Shown here: positions 27,501-40,779 of the stretch, piece by piece
Layout: every line of letters starts with the position of its first letter
Numbering within the stretch: position 1 is the stretch's first letter
Origin: Paramecium sonneborni
Lineage: Eukaryota; Ciliophora; Oligohymenophorea; Peniculida; Parameciidae
Assembly (NCBI GenBank): GCA_905182985.1
Contig: CAJJDN010000132.1
Coordinates: 166,716 to 230,715, forward strand
Direction: 5' to 3'
DNA: 64,000 nt
Position numbers and translations under genes: made by a program
Notes under the pieces: generated by a model
The model's input: only the letters and a program-made list of their open reading frames with translations
Told to the model about the DNA's origin: nothing
The model's database searches: none

Positions 27501-30500
27501 CTTAAATTTAAACTAGTAATTTAAGCAAATTTTTCATTCTAAACAGATACAATTAACGTTGGAAGAGACTCAAAAATAATATCTTCACAATTAAAGATTT
27601 AAATTTGAGATTTATTTTTCATTTTATTATTTTAAATTTATAATGTTTTCGCTTTTTCTAATAATTCTTCTCCATAATCTTTATCTTATAATACTTCAAT
27701 AATAAATTTTCCATATAATCTCATAGCTTTAGGTAAATTTTAAGTCATTTTTTACATTTTATTCCATAATTCTTCAACTTAAGTAATAGCTAAATTAATT
27801 TTAGCACCAATATCATTCATTTTACCTAAATCAGGTGAATCTTCTTATAATTAAGACCAAAAGTCCATATGCATTAATGTTGCTCTTTCTATTTTATTTT
27901 AAAATGATCTCATATGATTTTAAAATGCTAATTCTGTTGCTACATCTAAANGTAACTCTTATATATAATCATTGATAAATATATCTGATAACATTATTTA
28001 TTTATTGGCTTATGTTAATACATAAATTGATTCATTTAGTTCAGTTCTTTGCTATTATTCATAACTAATGGCTTCAATTTGGGTTAAATTCCATATCCCA
28101 AGATTAAGCATTTATAAATTTTAGATATTCATTAAAATTTAATTGCATTCTAAATTTCTTGTTGTAGCATAAGCTAATAAACTTAATGAATCTTGGATAT
28201 TTTAAAATAAGAACAATCCAACAAAATAAGATGTAAAAGATAGAGATAAAACACCCAACATCAAAATATTAATTATCCAACTCAAATATACCATAACATT
28301 TGGAATTTGTTAATTATTTATTGCTGAACTTAATGATTTTCGATTACGAAATATATTATGTTTTTATCCAAACTCTATTTCATCTTAATTATCCTAGTTT
28401 CTTTAAAATACACTTGAGTGTTATTCTTCATCTTATTCTGAACAATCTAATTTTATATCCTCTAAATCTTATATTCTATTTTCAAACAATTTAAGAGTTC
28501 TTATACCTTCAGCATAATTAATTTTATTTGTTTTATTTTCTTCATTTACCATCTTTTTTTCTTCTTAAGTTTCTTCACTTGTCCTAGATGTATATTCCCA
28601 TATTACAGTCTGATCTACACGAGCAGAATTAATTTCATCTTAATTTTCACCTACAAATAATGCTTTATTCGGATAATATTTAAATTAAAAACTATTACAA
28701 CTTTAATTTGGAATCGCTAATTATTATACTATATCAGGAGTAACTAAAAAACTTTAATTAGCAACTATCTTCTCTAATTTAATTACATAACCAAAAACTT
28801 AACCTATTTTTTCATTTTCAATTTCATTTAACTAAATTTGAAATTCTATCTAAGTTTCATCCATATCATTAATGTAATATTATATATAATTGGAATTCTA
28901 AATTAAAGAATTCTATAAATTTAACCAAATTTTACACCCATTTTTATTTAAATAATCATTCCTATTAAAATTAGGAAAAATCTCTTAAATAAATATCTTT
29001 TTATGGCTAATCATTTTCTGATCTATAAATATATTACAAATACAAGAAGATGAGACACTCTCAATAGATTCATCTGCATCTAAAATAATATAACAGGAAT
29101 TTTTAAAATTACGTAAATTCTTAAATTAAACTACTAATTAGCTGTTTTCTTCAGCTGATTGAAGCATTTTTAACTATAAATAGCAAGGCAATATGTATCC
29201 TGATTTTAATCTTAAATAAATAAGTTTTTCTCTTTATGTCTTTGAAGAATCATTTAGTTCTTAAAAACTCTCAATAAATTAATCATGAAATTTTGCATAA
29301 ATTGATGGTATGATTATATTTATTCTTCTATTTAATAATTCATTTTTATGATAACCCAATAAATTACAAGCACTTAAATTTAAACTAGTAATTTAAGCAA
29401 ATTTTTCATTCTAAACAGATACAATTAACGTTGGAAGAGACTCAAAAATAATATCTTCACAATTAAAGATTTAAATTTGAGATTTATTTTTCATTTTATT
29501 ATTTTAAATTTATAATGTTTTCGCTTTTTCTAATAATTCTTCTCCATAATCTTTATCTTATAATACTTCAATAATAAATTTTCCATATAATCTCATAGCT
29601 TTAGGTAAATTTTAAGTCATTTTTTACATTTTATTCCATAATTCTTCAACTTAAGTAATAGCTAAATTAATTTTAGCACCAATATCATTCATTTTACCTA
29701 AATCAGGTGAATCTTCTTATAATTAAGACCAAAAGTCCATATGCATTAATGTTGCTCTTTCTATTTTATTTTAAAATGATCTCATATGATTTTAAAATGC
29801 TAATTCTGTTGCTACATCTAAATTTCCCATATTTTCATTCTATACTGCATTCATTTCATCTTCTATTACCTTTTTATATCTAAATATTATAAACTCATTA
29901 TCTAAACTTGGACATAATTATTCTCCTTATATTAATTCATTTAATGCTTATTATCTTTATTTCAAATAATCTAATAAATAAAATGCATAATTAATTCTTA
30001 ACCTCACAAATGTAGAGTGCTTTCTAAGAGTTCTTTAATAAATTTCTCCTAGCAAAAGAATGATATTATGATCTCTTTATGATAAATTTTCATCTTTTGA
30101 TAAACCTATTTTTAAATTTATTTATTTTTTGTTCTTAAATACACATTCTTCAATTTAACATGTATTTTTATGTACATCAATTAATGCGTTTAGCATAATA
30201 TGATATTGTTAATTATTTTAATATCCTTTCAATAGTTTTTAAATGTAGTTAATCATCTTAATTATTTTTTCGGGGTCATCTACTTTTTAGAAATTCATTA
30301 ACATTAAATCATAAAAATATTTGTTTTTTTTAAAAACAGCAAATCCCAAAAGAGGTAAACCAACAATCCAAGCATAAACGGTACCATGAAATATATTATC
30401 TTCTAAATAGCTAGAAAAGCAAAGAAGTAGAGCACTCCATAACATTAAAGTAGAATAAATAGAAACAATTTTTTACATAATATTATGATAATGTGGTTAT

Positions 30501-32675
30501 TCTAGATGTAATTTATAGAATGAAATAAAAGCTCCAATAAGAATGATATAGATTATTATGGTTGGTTTTTCTTTAGGATTGAATGATATAATTGCAATTT
30601 ATATGATTAATAAATAGAAATAGACTAAAGTTTTAGCTCTCCCAGATTATTTAGACAATAGTTCTTTTACATTTGGTCTTGCCTCAAAAAATAGCAAATT
30701 AAAAATTGTAGTTAAAATTACGAAAATCAGAATTCCTAAAATTGCAACTATGCCATGTACAATATGTTCACCATTCCAACATTCTTGATCAAATAGTTAA
30801 ATTACTAAGATATTCTGATCGTTCTCATGACAATTTATCATTTCAAATAATAGATTTAGAATAGGGAGGTACAATATAGTAGAGAACAGTGTTAATAACT
30901 ATTTTAATACAAAAACTGGCCATGATACTGCTACATTAAGTTTAGTTGTGTTATTGTAACCAATGAGCAATAATATCATAACAGCAATTAGTATAATTCC
31001 TATTAATGCATACATCATTGATGTGAAACTAGAAAAGTCCAACATTTCAAAATAAGGAGTCAGCATAAGATAGCCAAAAAGCTTGTATAATTAATAAGAG
31101 ACTTATTGATTTTTCCAAACTAAATACAATTATCGATGAAATATAAATGACAAGTATTACAAGAACATAATAGTTTGTAGTAAAGCAGCAAAAAGAATGG
31201 ATTAATCTTCATCTTTAAGCATTTAAAAGAAGACTCGAAATATTATGATCTTAAGTTCTGTTTGTAAACGTTCCAAAAGGTTTTCATTTTCTAATGATGG
31301 TCTTNAAATAATCTAATAAATAAAATGCATAATTAATTCTTAACCTCACAAATGTAGAGTGCTTTCTAAGAGTTCTTTAATAAATTTCTCCTAGCAAAAG
31401 AATGATATTATGATCTCTTTATGATAAATTTTCATCTTTTGATAAACCTATTTTTAAATTTATTTATTTTTTGTTCTTAAATACACATTCTTCAATTTAA
31501 CATGTATTTTTATGTACATCAATTAATGCGTTTAGCATAATATGATATTGTTAATTATTTTAATATCCTTTCAATAGTTTTTAAATGTAGTTAATCATCT
31601 TAATTATTTTTTCGGGGTCATCTACTTTTTAGAAATTCATTAACATTAAATCATAAAAATATTTGTTTTTTTTAAAAACAGCAAATCCCAAAAGAGGTAA
31701 ACCAACAATCCAAGCATAAACGGTACCATGAAATATATTATCTTCTAAATAGCTAGAAAAGCAAAGAAGTAGAGCACTCCATAACATTAAAGTAGAATAA
31801 ATAGAAACAATTTTTTACATAATATTATGATAATGTGGTTATTCTAGATGTAATTTATAGAATGAAATAAAAGCTCCAATAAGAATGATATAGATTATTA
31901 TGGTTGGTTTTTCTTTAGGATTGAATGATATAATTGCAATTTATATGATTAATAAATAGAAATAGACTAAAGTTTTAGCTCTCCCAGATTATTTAGACAA
32001 TAGTTCTTTTACATTTGGTCTTGCCTCAAAAAATAGCAAATTAAAAATTGTAGTTAAAATTACGAAAATCAGAATTCCTAAAATTGCAACTATGCCATGT
32101 ACAATATGTTCACCATTCCAACATTCTTGATCAAATAGTTAAATTACTAAGATATTCTGATCGTTCTCATGACAATTTATCATTTCAAATAATAGATTTA
32201 GAATAGGGAGGTACAATATAGTAGAGAACAGTGTTAATAACTATTTTAATACAAAAACTGGCCATGATACTGCTACATTAAGTTTAGTTGTGTTATTGTA
32301 ACCAATGAGCAATAATATCATAACAGCAATTAGTATAATTCCTATTAATGCATACATCATTGATGTGAAACTAGAAAAGTCCAACATTTCAAAATAAGGA
32401 GTCAGCATAAGATAGCCAAAAAGCTTGTATAATTAATAAGAGACTTATTGATTTTTCCAAACTAAATACAATTATCGATGAAATATAAATGACAAGTATT
32501 ACAAGAACATAATAGTTTGTAGTAAAGCAGCAAAAAGAATGGATTAATCTTCATCTTTAAGCATTTAAAAGAAGACTCGAAATATTATGATCTTAAGTTC
32601 TGTTTGTAAACGTTCCAAAAGGTTTTCATTTTCTAATGATGGTCTTGTCTGACCATAATTAGACTTTACCTCCAT
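24571..32675 (-). CDS. TmcB-like polytopic PAS-domain membrane protein, array copy 2 (inflated by two assembly duplications)
   Basis: The start is MEVKSNYGQTRPSLENENLL at 32675, and the protein ends IKGYVGNLVLGSEQ before TGA at 24571-24573, 23 bp from copy 1. Domain order is as in copy 1: N-terminal membrane segments (QECWNGEHIVHGIVAILG, FHGTVYAWIVGLPLLGF), the KDYGEELL segment, a PAS region with FHDxxIxxF-like features, a linker, and C-terminal membrane segments. The apparent 8.1 kb is wrong. Bases 26080-27950 recur at 27952-29822, and 29964-31304 recur at 31306-32646, each joined by a single N. Collapsing both leaves about 4.89 kb. Unlike copies 1 and 3, no intron is seen at the N-terminal GY site: TTT GGC TAT is continuous. 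Confidence 0.83.
26080..29822. repeat. 1871-bp assembly duplication around N at 27951
   Basis: 26080-27950 and 27952-29822 are the same sequence at a constant offset of 1872. The left copy stops mid-codon at the single N and the right copy restarts upstream. This is two overlapping contig ends placed in tandem, not a biological repeat. Confidence 0.93.
29964..32646. repeat. 1341-bp assembly duplication around N at 31305
   Basis: 29964-31304 and 31306-32646 match at offset 1342. The left copy ends at ggtctt followed by N, and the right copy continues through to the gene start. It covers the N-terminal membrane region of array copy 2. Confidence 0.93.
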
Positions 32676-32710
32676 TTTTTTTAAATAATATAGATATTAG
32701 ATATATAAAA

Positions 32711-35700
32711 TCACACATCTATCTCATTAATTTGTATATTGTCTTTGATATAGGCTTTAATAGATCTAATATTTTAGATCACTCTTAAAGGAATCATCAT
32801 AATCATTGATCTGGTTCTCCAAATGTCTTTAGTCATTTTTACAACTAATGGTAACCATAATATGAAATAAATCACAAATAAAAGAACTTCAAAAACAACG
32901 AAAAAAGCAAGAAGCTGAGTCTTACTACTTTCCATATCTTAATAAATTCCTTCAATCATTTATTAAATTAAAAAACGAAAGGTTCCTCTATGATAATTAT
33001 CTTACATCTATCTTGCCTCTTTAGTATGATTGAAATTATTTAGATTAAGAACATAATTTGATGTATTATCTTGGTTTTTAGTTATATTTTTGAAAGTAGC
33101 AAATCCACGTGCAAGTTAAGTAAAATTAGCTTTAGAATTATTCCAAAATTAATCATATATTGTCATAATATATCTTAAATTTTCAAAATAACGTGCTACT
33201 CCAACTGCCATTCCTTAATATATTGCACCATCAGCAAATGTTTAACATTCTTATTCATTAACTTCATTCATTACTGTTGCTAATATTGTACATGGTTAAG
33301 ACATAAATGTTTCTTTGAAAGCATCAAGATATATTTAATTTGTAATTTCAACATTTAATGAATGTTCTTAATGCATAGATGAATCTAAAATATAAAGATT
33401 ATTAAGATTGTTTTTCACCATTGTATAAGCATCTTAATTCATTATTGTTTAATTTCTATCTATAAACAAGGCTCTCTCTGCTATATCTACAAATCTATAA
33501 AAACTTTCAGCTCTTGCCGTTGCATTAATTTCAGGTATCATTTAATCAAGATTAGTTAGAAATGTATTACTTAAGATATAATTCAACACAAAATAACCTT
33601 GTGTGATTAACAAAACAAAAAAAATACCAAAAATAAAATTTCTTTAATCTTTATTGGTGTTTTTAAACTTTTTCTTTTTTCTCTTTGTCTTTAAAGTTTT
33701 ATTTAATTCTTCTTACTCTTCTTTTTCTACATCATCTATTTCTGACATCATTTCATCATCTTCTCCCAATTATAAATTAGAAATGAAACTCTCACTTTTA
33801 TTATATAAATATTTAACAGTTTTATCTGGTAGATCTAAAAACATTGCTAAAACTTCCTCTTAATTTTTACTTACAGATATCATAGCTATTATCATAATAA
33901 TCAATCCAAGTCCTATTGCAGCAGCTGAAACTCCTAAAATTAATAAGAAATTTTATCCATTATTTTAAGCTTTAATTCTCAATTCATTAGCATATAATGT
34001 TGAGAATAATCTTAATTAATAGATTAAACTATTAAGAGAATTATAAAGTACAAAATTTACATCTATATCTTGCATACTAATATTAACTATATTTTTTTCT
34101 CTAATAATCAGTGATTTACTAATAATTTATTAAATTGCTTCAGATAAATCATACAATTATTCATTACCATCACTTGATTTCATAATTACAATATCTGTTT
34201 TCATCATATCTAATATTGAATCACTTAATGCAACATTTGATAACATTAAATCTTTATTTAAATTATCAACATTTGTAATTGAAGTATTTAATTTTTTTTT
34301 CTATTATTATTCATAAGTTATTTTATCAGTATCTGTTTTCAATTGCCAAACATCCAAATTTAACATTAGAAGATTTTAAACACTAGTTGTAATACTTTAA
34401 AGTTCAGCATTTCTTTAATTTTAATTTTTTACTAAAAGAATTGTATTATAAATATCCTCATATTATTAATATATGATAAAGAAATCAACAAAAGAAAGTA
34501 CAATTAAAATTAATGCAAGTATATTAGCTGTCCAATTTAATTTTGTAATGACTTTTGGTGTTTAATTACTATTAACAATTTAAAATAAATTTTTTCTTGA
34601 TCTAAAAATATTATTTTGATCATTTCTTTATTAATCATTTTCTATAGCTTATTCTTAATTATTTTAAAAAACACTGTTTTTACCAATCTCTTCATCATCT
34701 GACATTATTTCATCTTTATCATCTATATCTTAGATTCTATTTTCAAATAATCTCAAAATTTTAATTCCTTCTGCATAATTAATTTTATTGTTTAAATTTT
34801 ATTCTTCAGACTTGTCAGTTTTTATTTAAGATCTTAAATTTCCTGTATTTAAAACATCTACTTAATTTGAAGAAATCATAGATGATTAATCATTTTAATC
34901 CCATAAAATAGTTTAATCTACTCTTTAAGAATTTGTATCTGCTACAAATTCTCCACTATACATAGCTCGTTAAGGATTGAATTTAAATTATAAATTGCAT
35001 CCAATTTTTTAAGGATGATTATTTCCAAGTAATTCTTAATTAATACTTTAATCTTATCCTTATAATTCTAATCTAATAACATAGCCAGCTAATTGATCTA
35101 TTGTATCATTCATTATTTCAGTCATATAACACATAAATGCTGTTTGTTCTTATTCCTTTACCTCTGTTATATTTTGATTACTAAATTAATTCATATTCGA
35201 AGAAACTTGAAGTATTCCTCCAACTTTTGTTAAATATTATGATCTATTTTCTTCAAATTTTGGAAATATGTCCATCAAAGTAACCTTTTTATGAGATATG
35301 ACTTTTTAATCTAAATTTAACAAAGGAATACAAGAAGCAGATATAGAGTCAATTATTTCTTCTTAATCTACTATTATATAACAAGTGGGTCTAAAGATTT
35401 TAGGTAATCTAAATTAAGCAGCCAATTATAAATTATCATCTAAAGATTAAATGATTTTCAACATTAAATAACATGGAGCTATGTAATTTGATTTCAATTT
35501 AATATAAATTAATCTCTCTTTATTTATATTTTTATTATCATTTGTCTAAAGAAAGTGTTCGACATAAGAATCATGAAATTTTGCATATAGATTTGGCATA
35601 AAAATATTGACTTTTCTATTTATCATTTCAGATTTACTATATCCAAATAAATTGCAACATGATAAATTTAAATTTATTATTTGAGCAAACTTTTCAGCAG

Positions 35701-37635
35701 CTGTTGAAACCAAAGTTGTAGCATTTGGTTCTTAACTTAAATCCTCTCCACTTAATATTGAAATCATCTATTTATTCTTATTTTTACTATTCTACTATTA
35801 GAGTTTTCTAGCTTTTTCTAATAATTCTTCTCCATAATCTTTGTCTTATAATACTTCAATAATAAATTTTCCATATAATCTCATAGCTTTAGGTAAATTT
35901 TAAGTCATTATTTACATTTTATTCCATAATTCTTCAACTTAAGTAATAGCTAAATTAATTTTAGCACCAATATCATTCATTTTACCTAAATCAGGTGAAT
36001 CTTCTTATAATTAAGACCAAAAGTCCATATGCATTAATGTTGCTCTTTCTATTTTATTTTAAAATGATCTCATATGATTTTAAAATGCTAATTCTGTTGC
36101 TACATCTAAATTTCCCATATTTTCATTCTATACTGCATTCATTTCATATTCTACAATTTGTTTATATCTGAAAATAATAAATTCATTATCAAAACTAGGA
36201 CATAATTGTTCTGCTTATATTATTTCATTTAATGCTTATTATCTTTATTTCATAACATCTAATAAAAACAACGAGTATCGAAGTCTTAAAGATATTTCAT
36301 TTGGAAATCGTTTAATTTAATTAAAATAAATTTAACCTAAGACCATTATTAAATCTACATCTCTTTCTTAAAGATTTTAATCTTTAAAAAAAGGTTTGGC
36401 TAATCTTTAATTTGGTAATTTTTTCTATTTTAAATAACAATCTTCTCTAGCACATGTTGCTCTATGTATTTCTAAAAATCCATCAACCATTAATTAAGAA
36501 TCTGCATCTTAAATGTAATACAGTTTGATTAAATGATCTGTCAAATTAAGTACTTCTTGTGGATCTGAAGTCTTATTAAGATTAGTTAAAAGCAAATCAT
36601 AATTTAATTTTTCAGTTTTTAGAACTGCTATTATCATTAACGGTAAACCTGATAGCCATGCATAGACAGTTCCAAAAAATAATTACCCTTCAAGAAACTT
36701 TGCAAAACATAATAAAATGACACTCCACATATTTACAGAAACAAGCATAGACCACATTTTGGCTATGTATACATTATTGTGTGGATTTTCAACATGCATC
36801 TTCCAAAATATAGTAAAACTACCTACAACAATAAACAAAAGGAACAAATAATCATAAGTTCTTCCAACCATAAATGTATAACAAATGATCATTATTAATT
36901 CGTAAGTAAGAAAAACAGCTAAATTTCTTCCAGATTTCTTTGATAATGACTCTTTTGGTTAATACCTTGGTTCATAATAAATCATGGCAAATGTGATACA
37001 AAATAGATAGAATATTACAATAGCCAAAATGGAAACAATACCATGTACTATATGAACTCCTTACCAACAATTAATTTCAATAAAAATCTAATTAATAGAG
37101 TTTCCGTTCTCATCAGTTGTGCAAGCTATCAAAGAGAAAAAAAGATCCATTATTGGCATGTAGAGAACTGATAAGAACATTTGAATTAAAATTCTTAAAA
37201 TTTAGATTGGCCACAAAAAGGAAGACTTCAATCTATAGCTTAAGAGGAAAATTAGCATGAATGCAAATACTACTAAACCTAAGCAAACATACATCATAGT
37301 GACAAGTGCTGGAAATGATATCATTTCAAAGTAAGGAACTAACATTGAATATCTTATTATCTTATTTAAAATTACCCAAATATCTTATTAAGCCATTCAG
37401 TTACTTCAAAAGTCTACCATACTTTCCATGTTTGACGATTGAAAATAATATATGTGGCCTAAAATGACTAAATAATGATTGCTAGTAAACTAATAATAAT
37501 TGATTGATCTTCTTCTTTCAATAACTGTTGAGTGACTTTGAAATATATCATTTTCAATTCATTCTATAGTTTGTCTATTACAGATCTTTCTGAATCTAGG
37601 GAAGATTTGCCACCAAAGTTAGACTTTAATTCCAT
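32711..37635 (-). CDS. TmcB-like polytopic PAS-domain membrane protein, array copy 3 (intact)
   Basis: The only array member without an assembly break: 4,925 bp, one intron 37353-37375 (23 nt), giving an in-frame 1,633-residue protein. Layout: cytosolic start MELKSNFGGKSSLDSERSV, about eight hydrophobic segments in the first 480 residues, the conserved LYGKFIIEVLQDKDYGEELL block (35817-36250), then the PAS domain with FMPNLYAKFHDSYVEHF, an acidic linker, a membrane segment near 33900 followed by FLDLPDKTVKYLYNKSESFI, a basic patch, another TM, and the terminal TM plus SMIMMIPLRVIQNIRSIK. Probably a sensory or scaffold protein at the cell membrane. It lies 35 bp from copy 2 in the same direction, the mark of tandem duplication. 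Confidence 0.87.
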
Positions 37636-37656
37636 AATATAATATATTTTTAAAAT
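37636..37656. promoter_or_regulatory. 21-bp divergent promoter region
   Basis: Only 21 A/T bases separate the ATG of array copy 3 (minus) from the ATG of the coiled-coil gene (plus). No box is recognisable. Confidence 0.5.
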
Positions 37657-39368
37657 ATGTCTAACGAAATTATTTTAGAAACAGTACGTGAATTGCTTCC
37701 AGATATAGAAAAAGAAATTAGAGAACAAGTTAATTAAGAATTAGAGATTGAATATTAAATGAAATTTTAAGAAGAAATAGATTCTCTCACTTAATTTAAT
37801 GAAGAATAAATTAGAGCAGAATTAGAAAAGCAAATAAGAATTGACTATGAACAATAGAAAGAGTAATTAGCTTAAGATGTTATAAGAGAATTTGATGATT
37901 CTCTTTAAAGAGGTTAATTAGAATAACAATTAAGATTCAAAATTTAAGAGGAATTAGAAGAATAGATAAATCAAGAAGTTTAAAAAAAATCAAAATAAAT
38001 TAAATTGCAGTTTAAGAAAAAGCTTGAACAAGAAAAAAATTAATTACAAAAAGATTTTGAATTAGAATGGAAGTAAAGAGTGGATGCAGAAAAAAAAAGA
38101 TTAGAAAGAGAAAAAAGTGAAATTGCAAGATTGAAATCAGTTGAGTATGTTAAACTTAAAAAATTGCAGGATGAATAAAAAAAGCATGGATAATTATTAA
38201 AAGATCAAGAGAACAAATATTAAGACATTATGAAATCACTTCAAAAATAAATATAAGATCTTACCCAATAATTAGAAATAGCTTTATAAGATTAAATTAC
38301 TTAAGAAAAGTTACGAAATTAGTAAGAAAATTTTGATAGTTAAGATTAAGATAAATAAATCGATATGCCGTTTTCTAAATAAAATCCGATTTAAAACTAA
38401 AGCTTAACTCCTATTTATTAACATAAATAAATTACAGAAGAAGAATCATAAGAATCATCATAATAAACTTAAGTTAATTTTAAGAAAAATAAGAATTAAA
38501 ATATAAAAAAAGCTGAATAAAATGAATAAAATAATTCAAAAACCTTAAAGAATTCTAAAAATAAATAAAGTTCATAATACTAAAATTAGTTAGATAAAGG
38601 TTTTAAGTAATAAAAAGGGCATATAGAAATATCAAAACCTTAATACTTTGAATAAGAAAATAATTAAAGATAAATGAATAGAATAGATACAATAATTAAA
38701 GAATATGATGAAATTCCTATCTAAAAAGATTAATTTATGACTTATAACAGTTTATTTAAGGAAAATGATCTTGATAATACTAAAAATAAATAAATGAAAT
38801 AGCGAAGATAACAATTTATAGAAAGTTAAAATTAAGATTAGAAACTTTAAACAAAATATTTAGGCATATAGATTAACATTATGAATGATTTTATTGTTGA
38901 TTATGTTGGTAATATAGTTTATTTATTTTATTAGAATTTCCTGAATATCACTAAGTCAAAATGATGCTTTAAGAAATTATTGAATTATTTAATTAATGGA
39001 TGATTAGTTATGAAGAAAGAATTGAGTTTTTTAAAAAAATTAAATAAATTGCAAACTAAAATTTTAGAGACATTATTCCATTTATCTAAACATAAATCCA
39101 TAAATTTAAATTAATTCAAAACTATTATCCTGATTTTCAGAAGAGGTTCAATATAAAGAATTAGATTATGGCTAATTTTAGTTAATTTAGTAAATGTAAA
39201 CAATTATTTGAATAATTAAATTAATTAAATTTGAAATCAATTAATTTGTCAGTTTAAGGATATGATTTTTAAGAGATGGTGTAACTTGATTAATGGGAAA
39301 AAGATTTTTTAGAGAGAGAAGAGCTAAAATCATAAATTTTGTGTAAAATATAATCAAAATTAATATGA
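37657..39368 (+). CDS. Coiled-coil protein, conserved C-terminal segment
   Basis: 561 residues with one intron, 38909-38934 (26 nt). Residues 1-230 form a long Glu/Gln/Lys/Leu coiled coil, for example EKEIREQVNQELEIEYQMKF and KKKLEQEKNQLQKDFELEW. Residues 230-420 are Gln/Asn/Lys-rich. The last 140 residues are less repetitive (VDYVGEFPEYHQVKMMLQEI, FNQWMISYEERIEFFKKI) and look folded and helical. No family recognised; a cytoskeletal or ciliary role is plausible only by composition. Confidence 0.75.
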
Positions 39369-39647
39369 TTTTATTGTTTATCAATTTAATATTAATATCA
39401 ACTCTAATGCTTAATAAATTAACGGCATGAATATTGGATGAGGAGCTTATGATTATAAATTTATTGCATTTGAAGTATGAATAACATTAACTAAGATCGG
39501 CATTCAATTAACTAATGCAATAGAGTAAGATAATTATTCTACTCCTCTTTCTACTTTCTTAATCTTAATCTTATCAAATATAAATAGTTTTTTACAATTT
39601 TTTCTCTCTTCTAATAATTTAAATATATATATTTTACTTTTTGATAA
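39369..39647. other. Intergenic, no feature seen
   Basis: No frame or RNA gene that I can support. It separates the plus-strand coiled-coil gene from the decayed beta-adaptin gene. Confidence 0.5.
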
Positions 39648-40740
39648 TCAAATTATATTTAAAAGATTTCTGGCAAAATTTTAAGCTGAACTTAATTCAA
39701 CTTATATTTTGTAAGACATTTGAGGAACATCCTGACAAACAGGACTGTTTTTATTTATAAAAATTTATGTCATAAAACTTTATTCAGGTAAGATTGAAGG
39801 ATAAGAGATATCAATAGAATCAGGTTATAATATATTATTATTATTATTATTATTAAGAATCATCTAAATCCAATAAATCTATTTTAATGATATTTATTAG
39901 ATTTGTGATTATTTATTAATTTATGAAAGCATTTAAGATGAGATTTTATAATTACCATCATAAATATTGGATTAAGTACCAGATTATTAATTACTATAAT
40001 CTTCTGATATTCCATCCATTAATTTTTTTCCATCATATATTTCATCTGCTTTATCACTTATTTTTTAATTCCAAACATCTCTTAATTTTTTTGGATATAC
40101 AGAACTAAGATTACAAATATTTTCTACTAATTTATCAACCCCATTCAATAGGCTTTTAATATTTTTTAAATAGTATATGTATTTAATTAAAGTAGTGTTG
40201 TTATTTTAGATTCTTAAACAATAAGCATAAAGCATTTGCTACAATCATAGCATTATCATCATTAAGTAAATATTCTAAGAGTTTTAATAGTCCTAATGAT
40301 GATAAGTCAAATAATTTTGAAATACAAATTGCTCCTGTTTTTCTAACATAGGAATCTTCATCCTATGAAATTTTAATTATTATTTACTTTAATAAATTCT
40401 TAGAGCATCTTTTCTAAAACTATTAATAACCATCATAGCAAAATCAGGCATAATTTTTGCATAATTGATAATATACAAATAGACTAATTTTTTAAGTTCT
40501 AAATTGACTATTTCCATATTTTTAGCAATATTAGGAAAAAGCATATTTGACATCTTTAACTCTAGTCATAGCATCAATTATCTAGAAATTTTAAATTCCA
40601 TTAAAACTTTTCTAATTGCATCTCTTTTTGATTCAATTTTATTCTAATTTAAAGCATCCTATAATTCTTTCACTTCCTTAACATAAACGTGATCTTGAAC
40701 TTCAATTATTATTTGTACTTGATGCTGATGGTCGACTCAT
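39648..40740 (-). pseudogene. Decayed, internally deleted AP-complex beta-adaptin
   Basis: Minus-strand fragments follow the order of a beta-adaptin but shrunken. The start VKEVKELQDALNQNKIESKR comes after a possible 19-nt intron. Then come LFPNIAKNMEIVNLELKKLV and YLYIINYAKIMPDFAMMVIN, the standard beta-adaptin trunk motif. The frame then breaks and resumes at FIKDEDSYVRKTGAICISKL, missing about 30 residues. IEWGQ and the hinge-like ENICNLSSVYPKK follow, implying loss of several hundred trunk residues, and a short ear-like tail with an Asn run ends at TGA 39648. At least two frame breaks and two large deletions mean it cannot make a normal AP1/AP2 beta subunit. It is probably a duplicate gene in decay; an intact copy should exist elsewhere. 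Confidence 0.72.
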
Positions 40741-40779
40741 GTAATTTAATTTTTAATTTAAAAATATCTTTATATTTCT

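Noticed and set aside
26428..28494. Two identical 64-codon plus-strand frames, a possible tandem small gene
   Set aside because: They are the same sequence duplicated by the contig overlap at 27951, and antisense to array copy 2.
39720..39760. Hairpin tcctg-acaaa-cagga followed by T-run, like an RNA terminator
   Set aside because: It falls in the surviving frame of the beta-adaptin remnant, has only five pairs and no flanking RNA gene features.
39836..39855. TTA-repeat as a CRISPR or telomere-like array
   Set aside because: A simple trinucleotide microsatellite in a gene remnant; no spacers and not a ciliate telomere unit (G4T2/G3T3).
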